Shown here piece after piece: positions 1 to 5,561 of a stretch of 6,891 bases of DNA (the stretch's first letter is position 1; each line of letters opens with the position of its first letter). The notes beneath the pieces were generated by a model that was given only the letters and a program-made list of their open reading frames with translations, did not search any database and had not been told where the DNA came from. The stretch is from an uncultured Eubacteriales bacterium (lineage in GTDB: Bacteria; Bacillota; Clostridia; Oscillospirales; CAG-272). The stretch covers positions 1 through 6,891 of the forward strand of contig URMC01000085.1 in assembly GCA_900548735.1 (NCBI GenBank), read 5' to 3'. The position numbers and the translations under genes are program-made.

Positions 1-1
1 G

Positions 2-589
2 ACCGGCACGGCCATGACCGAGGAGGAGGAGTTCCGCGAAATATACGGGCTTGACGTTGTTGAAGTCCCCACAAACAAGCCTATGATAAGGGTGGATCAC
101 CCCGACAGGATATTTACCGATGAAGATGCTAAATTCCGCGCCGTTATCGCGCTCGTTGAAGAGTGCAGAGCGAAGAATCAGCCTGTACTTGTGGGTACTG
201 CATCGGTCGAGAAATCCGAGCTGCTTTCGAGAATGCTCAAGGCACGTGGTGTGAAGCATAATGTCCTCAACGCAAAGAACCATGAGCGCGAGGCGGACAT
301 CATAGCCGAAGCCGGACGCGCCGGCGCCGTTACGATAGCCACAAATATGGCAGGGCGAGGAACCGACATTATGCTCGGCGGAAACCCGGAGCATATGGCA
401 AAGCAGGAAATGACGCGTATGGGACTTCGCCCGGAACTTATAGCGCTTTCAACGGGTACCGCGCCGACCGAGGATCAGGATATCAAAAATGCACGCAATA
501 CATTCCGTATGTACTACGATAAGTACAGGGAAGAAATAAAGCCGGACCGCGAAAAGGTGCTGGCGGCGGGCGGACAGTTGATTTGGTAA
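2..589 (+). pseudogene. secA: SecA preprotein translocase ATPase, internal fragment (cut at both ends)
   Basis: SecA is the cytoplasmic ATPase that pushes unfolded preproteins through the SecYEG channel. The frame is open to the left edge and begins with TGTAMTE, the conserved TGTAxTE motif of SecA, so the ATG at 14 is internal and not a start. The segment covers the second nucleotide-binding domain. It includes PTNKPMIR, the helicase-type stretch PVLVGTASVEKSEL, KHNVLNAK, and the hallmark TNMAGRGTDI at 341-370. Homology runs to LAAGG (about 560-574) and then stops: family members continue with a HIIGTERHESRRID-like stretch, the QLRGRxGRQGD motif and several hundred more residues, whereas here four unrelated residues (QLIW) and TAA follow. 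Without the arginine motif it cannot be a working translocase. Codon use differs sharply from the rest of the window. Either the gene was broken by a rearrangement or the contig is chimeric here. Identification is certain; pseudogene status is inferred. Confidence 0.9.
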
Positions 590-601
590 GTATTTTATAC
601 C

Positions 602-627
602 AAAAGGCGTGCTATGCACGCCTTTTT
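602..627 (+). terminator. Rho-independent terminator, 11-bp perfect stem
   Basis: AAAAGGCGTGC (602-612), a three-base TAT loop and GCACGCCTTTT (616-626) form a perfect 11-bp hairpin ending in a short T run. The A-rich left arm would also give a T run on the opposite strand, so it may work in both directions. It lies 12 bases after the stop of the broken secA. It probably belonged to whatever gene once ended just left of the junction near 575, since an intact secA would end far downstream. Confidence 0.85.
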
Positions 628-638
628 GCCTGTTAGGC

Positions 639-667
639 TTGACTTTTTCTCTTTTTTTGTGTAAAAT
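639..667 (+). promoter_or_regulatory. SigA-type promoter of the membrane protein-lipoprotein operon
   Basis: TTGACT (639-644), a 17-base T-rich spacer and TAAAAT (662-667) each differ from the vegetative consensus at one position, with ideal spacing. It lies just after the terminator at 602-627 and about 30 bases before the inferred start at 697, so transcription should begin near 674 and leave a leader of about 20 bases with the ribosome binding site. This supports the two downstream genes being a separate unit from secA. Position and spacing are seen directly; activity is inferred. Confidence 0.75.
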
Positions 668-684
668 GAAAGCAATCTGAGAAT

Positions 685-699
685 GAGGAGGGAACGATT
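685..699 (+). promoter_or_regulatory. Ribosome binding site and probable ATT start codon
   Basis: GAGGAGGG (685-692) is a near-perfect anti-Shine-Dalgarno match. The only possible initiator at normal spacing in the long open frame is ATT at 697-699. An in-frame TGA at 667-669 closes the frame upstream, and no ATG, GTG or TTG occurs in frame between it and GTG at 727. That GTG has no useful ribosome binding site. Translation from 697 begins M-T-A-T-E-K-K, a natural-looking N-terminus. A sequencing error in an ATG cannot be excluded. Confidence 0.65.
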
Positions 700-2673
700 A
701 CGGCAACCGAAAAGAAAAACGAGCCTGTGATTTTGGACGACACTCCCTTGCAGAACGACAAAAAAGACACCGCCCCGAAAACGGGCACGGGCGGGAGAAA
801 AAAAGCCGCCGCCGGCACCGAAAAGGGCACGACCGGTACGGCGAAAAAAAGCACTGCCGGTACCGCGAAAAAAAGCGCCGCGGGCGCAAAACCGAAAACA
901 ACCGCCGCACGGAAGAGCAAGCCTTTGCCGGACAGCGGGGAGACATCCGAAAAAACGACAGAGACCCCCGCAGCATCTGCGGGTCAACCCCTGGTCGCCG
1001 GGCAGGATAACACGCCGACCGCCTTCCCCCCGGTGCTGTGGGAAAACACCCTGCCGGAGGAGAAAAACGCGGCACGTATGCCGGTATCCGCAAAAGAAAG
1101 CGACGTTCCGGCTCCCGCCGGGGCGGACGTTCCCGCCACTGCCGACGGGCATGAGATCGGGCGTGCGGTGCCCCCGGTGGATTTTCCCGACCGGGTGACG
1201 AAAAAAAGCATTGCGCGGCGGGTGCTGGTGCTGCTGCTGACGGTGGCGGTGCTTGGCGCGGCAATGTTCATCTTCTTTTTCCGCCCGGCGGAATATACCG
1301 AAAAAATCGGCTCCGTGGTCTGCATGTACGATGAAACGGCAAATGCAACCGCGGTTATCGTAAACGGCAAAGAAATCGGTACCGTTGGCGGGCGTATTGC
1401 CGCCGAGCAGACGGACGGGCGAGGGTATACCGCGATTTTGCGCACCAACGAGGGCGAGTTGTGGCTGGTGCGGGGCGGCAAAATCCGGTTGGTGAATGCA
1501 AATGTAACCGACGCCGTGCTTGCCTCCGAGGGTGGGGTGCTGGCGTTCCGCACAGCGGACGGTGTGCTTTACCGCTGTGGCACCGGCAAAAAAGACGCGC
1601 CGCAGCTGGTCTCCAACGATGTGCCGGAAGGAGAGCCGTTCTGCCTTTCCCCCAGCGGTAAAGAATTGCTTTATACGTCCGCGGTGGGCGGCACGGTGAA
1701 AGCCGAGCTTTCCTCTATGCGCGGGGGCGCGCCGTATCTCACCGACACCGGCAATTACCGCCCGGTGGCACTTGCCGACAAATGCCGGTTTATTTACTTC
1801 CGCGATGCGGAAAATACCCTGTACATCTATAACGCCAAAACCGCGCGCATGACCAACTGCGGCGCTTTCCTTGCAGGATCGCTGGTTTTCAACCGCGATT
1901 TTTCGGAGGTCTTTTTCAAAAACGCGGATTCCTGCCGTTTTTATAAAGACGGCACGGCGCTCACCCTGACCGGGCTTTCGGGCGGGGAGACGCTTCTGCT
2001 TCTTTCCAATCAGCGTGTGGCACAGCGCGAGAACGTGGGCGGGGTGCATGTCCTTCAGAAAAGCCTGCTTAGTTGCTATTACAATTACGCGGCAGTGGGC
2101 GGCAACAGCCTTGTTTATCTGACCGTGAAAAAGGGTAAGGTGCAGATGGAGGTAATTCACTCCCTGGACGAGGGCTCTGCCACCGTGACCGACAAATATG
2201 TGTTTTTCCTGAGTACCGACAAAACGCCGACCGATGTCCGCTCCAACCTTTACGCGGTAAAAAACGGGAAAACCGCATTTGAGCGACTGATGTCGGATGT
2301 GGAGGAATACTGCGCCAATGTGGACGGCAGCCGGATTCTGTACCGGGACGCACACGGACCTTTACGTGCCATGCGGATGGGTTATTCCCCCACACAGCTC
2401 TCGGACGGATTTCAGGCGGGCACCCTTTGCGTGACCTTGGACGACATCTATTATTTTCTCACCGAGGATGGGGCGCTTTACCGCAGTGAAAACGGCGAAA
2501 CGCCGGAAAAGGTGGCAGACGGTGTGCGTTTTGTCGCAACCGACGCGCATGTAGCGTTCTTCCTTCAGGAGAACGGCGCACAGTATGAGCTGTTTACCAA
2601 TTACCGCGGGCGGCGTAAAAACACCCGGGTGATGATCATTCCTTTTCTTCCCTCTGACGACGGGGCGGAGTAA
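697..2673 (+). CDS. Single-pass membrane protein: Lys/Ala/Thr-rich cytoplasmic tail and exported beta-repeat domain
   Basis: I do not recognise a named family. From the ATT at 697 the protein has 658 residues (648 from GTG 727, the conservative start). Residues 1-175 are low-complexity and charged, with a Lys/Ala/Thr/Gly block around residues 35-85 containing repeated GTAKKS-type units, then a Pro/Ala/Glu-rich linker. A single hydrophobic helix spans residues 176-195, preceded by KKSIARR. By the positive-inside rule the tail is cytoplasmic and residues 196-658 are outside. The exported part is a series of short beta-hairpin-like units such as GELWLVRGGK, GVLYRCGTG, NTLYIYNAK, NLYAVKNGK and GALYRSENG, spaced as in beta-propellers of the TolB or DUF5050 kind; the fold is inferred. 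There are no catalytic motifs and no lipobox. It is the first gene of an apparent operon, ending 23 bases before a GDPD lipoprotein. A sensor, scaffold or envelope-assembly partner is possible, but function is unknown. Confidence 0.85.
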   Translation: MTATEKKNEPVILDDTPLQNDKKDTAPKTGTGGRKKAAAGTEKGTTGTAKKSTAGTAKKSAAGAKPKTTAARKSKPLPDSGETSEKTTETPAASAGQPLVAGQDNTPTAFPPVLWENTLPEEKNAARMPVSAKESDVPAPAGADVPATADGHEIGRAVPPVDFPDRVTKKSIARRVLVLLLTVAVLGAAMFIFFFRPAEYTEKIGSVVCMYDETANATAVIVNGKEIGTVGGRIAAEQTDGRGYTAILRTNEGELWLVRGGKIRLVNANVTDAVLASEGGVLAFRTADGVLYRCGTGKKDAPQLVSNDVPEGEPFCLSPSGKELLYTSAVGGTVKAELSSMRGGAPYLTDTGNYRPVALADKCRFIYFRDAENTLYIYNAKTARMTNCGAFLAGSLVFNRDFSEVFFKNADSCRFYKDGTALTLTGLSGGETLLLLSNQRVAQRENVGGVHVLQKSLLSCYYNYAAVGGNSLVYLTVKKGKVQMEVIHSLDEGSATVTDKYVFFLSTDKTPTDVRSNLYAVKNGKTAFERLMSDVEEYCANVDGSRILYRDAHGPLRAMRMGYSPTQLSDGFQAGTLCVTLDDIYYFLTEDGALYRSENGETPEKVADGVRFVATDAHVAFFLQENGAQYELFTNYRGRRKNTRVMIIPFLPSDDGAE

Positions 2674-2683
2674 AATACCTTTC

Positions 2684-2688
2684 GGAGG
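2684..2688 (+). promoter_or_regulatory. Ribosome binding site of the first GDPD lipoprotein
   Basis: GGAGG stands 8 bases before ATG 2697, in the 23-base gap after the previous stop. No promoter or terminator is visible in that gap, which supports co-transcription. The stretch TTCGGAGG followed by an A-rich spacer is nearly the same as the one before the second paralog at 5562, so the ancestral duplication included the ribosome binding site but apparently little upstream of it. Confidence 0.8.
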
Positions 2689-2696
2689 ATAAAACA

Positions 2697-5435
2697 ATGT
2701 TCAAACGGATTCTGAGCGTGACGCTTGCATTGTTGCTTTTCGCCGCGGTATTGCTGACGGCGGTTTCCTGCGGGGCGGATAACACGCCCACCATCGGGGA
2801 AAACGGCAACTGGTTTATCGGCGGCAAGGATACCGGCGTTCCGGCAACCGGCAAAAATGGGAAAAACGGCACCGACGGCAAGGACGGCAAGGATGGGCTG
2901 GACGGCGCCGACGGGATGGACGGAATAAACGGTACTCCCGGTTCCGCCGTGACGATCGGCGAGGACGGATTCTGGTATATTGACGGGGTCAACACCGGGG
3001 TACTTGCCACGGGAGGCAAGGAAACGGTGAAGATTCTGCCCACCCCCTATATTGACCTGGAATTTACCGGGGACGGGCAGATTGTTGACCGGATGTTGCA
3101 CACAACCTGCGCCATTCAGGACCCCGCCAAAGGCAAGGTTGAAACGGGCGAGTTGCGGTTTAACGGCGGCACATATACGCTCCCCCATTACCGGGTGCGG
3201 GCGGCGGGCGGCACGGCAACCCTGTCGTATAACAGCCTGACCAAAGCGCAACTGACCGCACTGCTTTGCGGCGGGTTTACCATGGAGGCGTTGCTGGTCA
3301 ATTACAATGCCCCTGCCGCCGCAGAGCAGACGATGATCTCCTCCACGCAGGGCGGCGGTTTCAACTTTACCCGATATGGCGGAAAGTACACGTTTTCCGC
3401 TCACGTCGGCGGGGAATACCGCCACGGCGTACTGGATGCGGCGTATGACACCGAAAGCCTGACGCACTTGGTAGGCGTTTACGACCCCTCCGCGCAGACC
3501 GTCACGCTGTATGTCAACGGGCAGAAAGCGGGTACGGAAACGGCAAAAGGCGTATTTCAGGTTGCCGGGGGCGAGGCATGGCGATCCATTGCCCTTGGCG
3601 GCGATATGGTCGCGGGCGGCACTGCGGGCGAGTTGTTCAGCAAAGATCTTGCCATTGCGGATTTCAAACTGTTTCCCGCGTCGGTTTCCGAGGAGGACGC
3701 GGTGGTGATGTACGCCAAGACCGTGTTTGAAATTTCCGGCAGGTATCCGGGCTATATCCCCGTATACGGCAGTCAGAAAACCGAAGGAAACGGCGCGGTC
3801 TTCGCCTCTTTGACCGACAGTTTTGCGCGGAATCTCTATGAGGCAAACACCGGGCTTGTCAGCGCCCCCACCGTGATGCAGTTTGCCGATGCGACAATGC
3901 TGACGGGCGACCTTTCCGGCAAGCGCGCCAATACCGTGATTTTCGGCGTGACGGAGAAAAGCGGCACGCTGTACGCTACCGACAAGGCGGGTGCGGAACT
4001 CGGCACGCTGTATGACGCGGTAAAGGCGATTGCGGGCAGATGTATCCCCGCGTTTTACTTCAACGACGCGGCGCTGTGCGATACGATGATTGCGTTCCTC
4101 TGCGAAAACCGCATTGCGGACTGCTTTATCGTCTCCAAAGAAAAGACTGTACTCAAAACCGTGTGTGACGCGACCTGGGCGCGCCCGGTGCCGGATCTGA
4201 CCGGTGCGGATTTCACCCCGGACAGCGCGATGATCGCCGCTTCCGCGGTAGGTGCCAAAACCGTGCTGACCGACGCCGCGGCGCTGACGGCACAGAATGT
4301 GCTTGCCATGCAGGCGCGGTCTCTCACGGTAATCGGCGTGCTTCCCGCAGGTGCCGATACGGCAACCGTGCACAACACGGTTTTCAAGGGCGTGAACGGG
4401 CTCTTGACCGATAATTTCCATACCGTATACGGGTATTATGAAACCATCACCGAAAAAACGCTCTCCCGCGCGCCGCTGGTTGTGGCGCACCGCGGCAACC
4501 CGGAAAGCTGCCCGGATAACCAGCTCCGCTCCTTTGTTTCGGCGGCAAAATCGGGCGCGATTTCCATTGAGTTGGACGTGTACCTGACCGCAGACGGACA
4601 CATTGTGGTCAATCATGACGCCACAACCACGGGCTTTGACCAAAAACTGACCTGCACCAAATCCACCCGCGCGCAGCTGGAGGCGCTGACCTATACCGGC
4701 AAAAACGCCCAAGCGGGCGACAAGATTACGTTTCTGGACGAAGTGTTTGCCTATTTTTCGGCAAACGATACCCATATTGTGCTGGTTGTGGAGATCAAGG
4801 ACATGCGGGAAGCGCTGATTGACAAAATGGTAAAAATGATCCGCGACCATGGGCTGGAAGGCAGAGTGCAGATCATCTGTATGAATCACAAAATCGTGCG
4901 CTATGCGTATGAGACGTATGGCGTGTCGGTGCAGATGAATCAGTCGTATCTTGCCGCAAAGGACGGGGACGTTGCGTTTCTTGCCGCCGCGTGCATGGAG
5001 TGCGCAAGCATGAAATCCGCATTCTTTACCCAATGGGGCATTGCCAATCAGGGCTTTGCCGACCGGTTGCGCCACCGTGGCATCAAGTACTCTCCCTGGA
5101 CGTCTACCGGTAAAGACCGGGTGCTGGATGCCATCTCGCTGGAATTCCCCGAATTTACCACCGACAACCCGCACGTGCCGGATAAACTGGTGCGGCGGTT
5201 GCGTGCCGAGCAAAGCGAGGACGGCACGGTCAAGGTGTTTGCCGTTGCCTATGACGGCACCGAAACCGACGTGACGGCAAGCGCCGTTTTCAAAGCCCTT
5301 TCCGGCGATGTGACCTTTGCGGACGGTAAGGTGAGCGGGGGCGGCAGTTTCACATTCTCCTACCGCCAGTCTTTCACGTTTGACAAGACCAAATCCTACA
5401 CTTATGACGTGTATACCCTGACGCTGACGGCGTGA
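2697..5435 (+). CDS. Surface lipoprotein: collagen-like stalk, LamG-like domain, degenerate plus intact GDPD domains, Ig-like tail
   Basis: Predicted lipoprotein of 912 residues. The signal peptide has MFKR, a long hydrophobic core and lipobox-like AVSC, so Cys25 should be lipidated and hold the protein on the outer face of the membrane. Residues 32-51 and 86-105 are two copies of a TIGE(N/D)GxW(F/Y)I...TGVxATG motif. They bracket 10 collagen-like Gly-X-Y triplets (52-81). A LamG/ConA-lectin-like domain follows (about 160-340; FTMEALLV at 194, HLVGVYD at 257, YVNGQ near 271). Residues about 400-581 resemble the second half of a GDPD barrel (ending GVNGLLTDN) without catalytic residues. The GDPD domain proper spans about 593-828: HRG 598-600, E625/D627 in ELDVYLTADG, HD 640-641, VEIKD with E699/K701, W801 and TTDNP 821-825. 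These residues fit metal-dependent hydrolysis of glycerophosphodiesters; PENT is altered to PDNQ. An Ig-like module (about 838-912) ends the protein. Second gene of its operon. Substrate unknown. Confidence 0.93.
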   Translation: MFKRILSVTLALLLFAAVLLTAVSCGADNTPTIGENGNWFIGGKDTGVPATGKNGKNGTDGKDGKDGLDGADGMDGINGTPGSAVTIGEDGFWYIDGVNTGVLATGGKETVKILPTPYIDLEFTGDGQIVDRMLHTTCAIQDPAKGKVETGELRFNGGTYTLPHYRVRAAGGTATLSYNSLTKAQLTALLCGGFTMEALLVNYNAPAAAEQTMISSTQGGGFNFTRYGGKYTFSAHVGGEYRHGVLDAAYDTESLTHLVGVYDPSAQTVTLYVNGQKAGTETAKGVFQVAGGEAWRSIALGGDMVAGGTAGELFSKDLAIADFKLFPASVSEEDAVVMYAKTVFEISGRYPGYIPVYGSQKTEGNGAVFASLTDSFARNLYEANTGLVSAPTVMQFADATMLTGDLSGKRANTVIFGVTEKSGTLYATDKAGAELGTLYDAVKAIAGRCIPAFYFNDAALCDTMIAFLCENRIADCFIVSKEKTVLKTVCDATWARPVPDLTGADFTPDSAMIAASAVGAKTVLTDAAALTAQNVLAMQARSLTVIGVLPAGADTATVHNTVFKGVNGLLTDNFHTVYGYYETITEKTLSRAPLVVAHRGNPESCPDNQLRSFVSAAKSGAISIELDVYLTADGHIVVNHDATTTGFDQKLTCTKSTRAQLEALTYTGKNAQAGDKITFLDEVFAYFSANDTHIVLVVEIKDMREALIDKMVKMIRDHGLEGRVQIICMNHKIVRYAYETYGVSVQMNQSYLAAKDGDVAFLAAACMECASMKSAFFTQWGIANQGFADRLRHRGIKYSPWTSTGKDRVLDAISLEFPEFTTDNPHVPDKLVRRLRAEQSEDGTVKVFAVAYDGTETDVTASAVFKALSGDVTFADGKVSGGGSFTFSYRQSFTFDKTKSYTYDVYTLTLTA
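2758..2857 (+). repeat. Paralogous repeat block 1, copy A (matches 5623-5722)
   Basis: These 100 bases match 5623-5722 with a single mismatch (at 2824). They encode the end of the signal peptide, the lipidated Cys and the first Trp motif up to the collagen-like tract. Synonymous positions are conserved as well, unlike in the LamG-coding part of the same genes. Confidence 0.9.
3849..3999 (+). repeat. Paralogous repeat block 2, copy A (matches 6741-6891)
   Basis: By my alignment 143 of 151 bases match 6741-6891 without gaps. Five of the eight differences cluster in four codons (around 3888-3896). The block codes for the join between the LamG-like domain and the degenerate GDPD-like segment. 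Its right limit cannot be set because copy B is cut by the window. Confidence 0.88.
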
Positions 5436-5447
5436 TTGGCAAAAAAG

Positions 5448-5479
5448 GAGCCGGGGCTGTGCCTCGGCTCTTTTTTTTT
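5448..5479 (+). terminator. Rho-independent terminator after the GDPD lipoprotein gene
   Basis: GAGCCGGGG (5448-5456), loop CTGTG and CCTCGGCTC (5462-5470) form a 9-bp stem with one G-U pair, followed by nine T (5471-5479). An A6 run just upstream lets the stem extend and could allow use in the other direction. It begins 12 bases after the lipoprotein stop and separates the operon from the next promoter. Confidence 0.93.
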
Positions 5480-5487
5480 GTAACATA

Positions 5488-5516
5488 TTGACAAAACCGA
5501 TTGTTTGTTTTATAAT
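5488..5516 (+). promoter_or_regulatory. Perfect-consensus SigA promoter of the second lipoprotein gene
   Basis: TTGACA (5488-5493), exactly 17 bases, then TATAAT (5511-5516) match the vegetative consensus at all twelve positions. The region is strikingly AT-rich compared with the genes. Transcription should start near 5523, giving a leader of about 40 bases. The first lipoprotein copy has no such promoter of its own, so the paralogs are controlled separately. I see no clear operator palindrome. Confidence 0.9.
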
Positions 5517-5548
5517 AAATTTGTTTTATCAGACTCAATTTCATGTTC

Positions 5549-5553
5549 GGAGG
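5549..5553 (+). promoter_or_regulatory. Ribosome binding site of the second lipoprotein gene
   Basis: GGAGG lies 8 bases before ATG 5562. This fixes the start of a frame that has no stop inside the window. The surrounding TTCGGAGGA and A-rich spacer match the site before 2697 almost base for base. Confidence 0.85.
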
Positions 5554-5561
5554 ACAAAGCA

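Noticed and set aside
560..640. Insertion sequence or attachment site at the secA break.
   Set aside because: I see no transposase, terminal inverted repeats, target duplication or tRNA end. The only palindrome is the terminator stem.
590..700. Riboswitch or other structured leader before the membrane protein gene.
   Set aside because: The only structure is the simple terminator hairpin, and it lies upstream of the promoter. The predicted leader is only about 20 bases.
683..730. A short ATG-started frame at 683 overlapping the ribosome binding site, as a leader peptide.
   Set aside because: It starts within the Shine-Dalgarno region itself and has no ribosome binding site of its own. It ends after 15 codons at a TGA (728-730), and no attenuator structure is visible.
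595..2355. A 586-codon open frame on the - strand opposite the membrane protein gene.
   Set aside because: It would begin inside the + gene and end in the terminator hairpin region. The composition is His/Arg/Phe-rich with no motif, typical of an antisense shadow in GC-rich coding DNA.
2601..5486. A 961-codon open frame on the - strand covering the first lipoprotein gene.
   Set aside because: It is a shadow of the strong codon bias of the + gene. Its translation is rich in Arg, His and Gly without any domain I recognise, it runs across the terminator, and the + strand product has clear signal, LamG and GDPD features.
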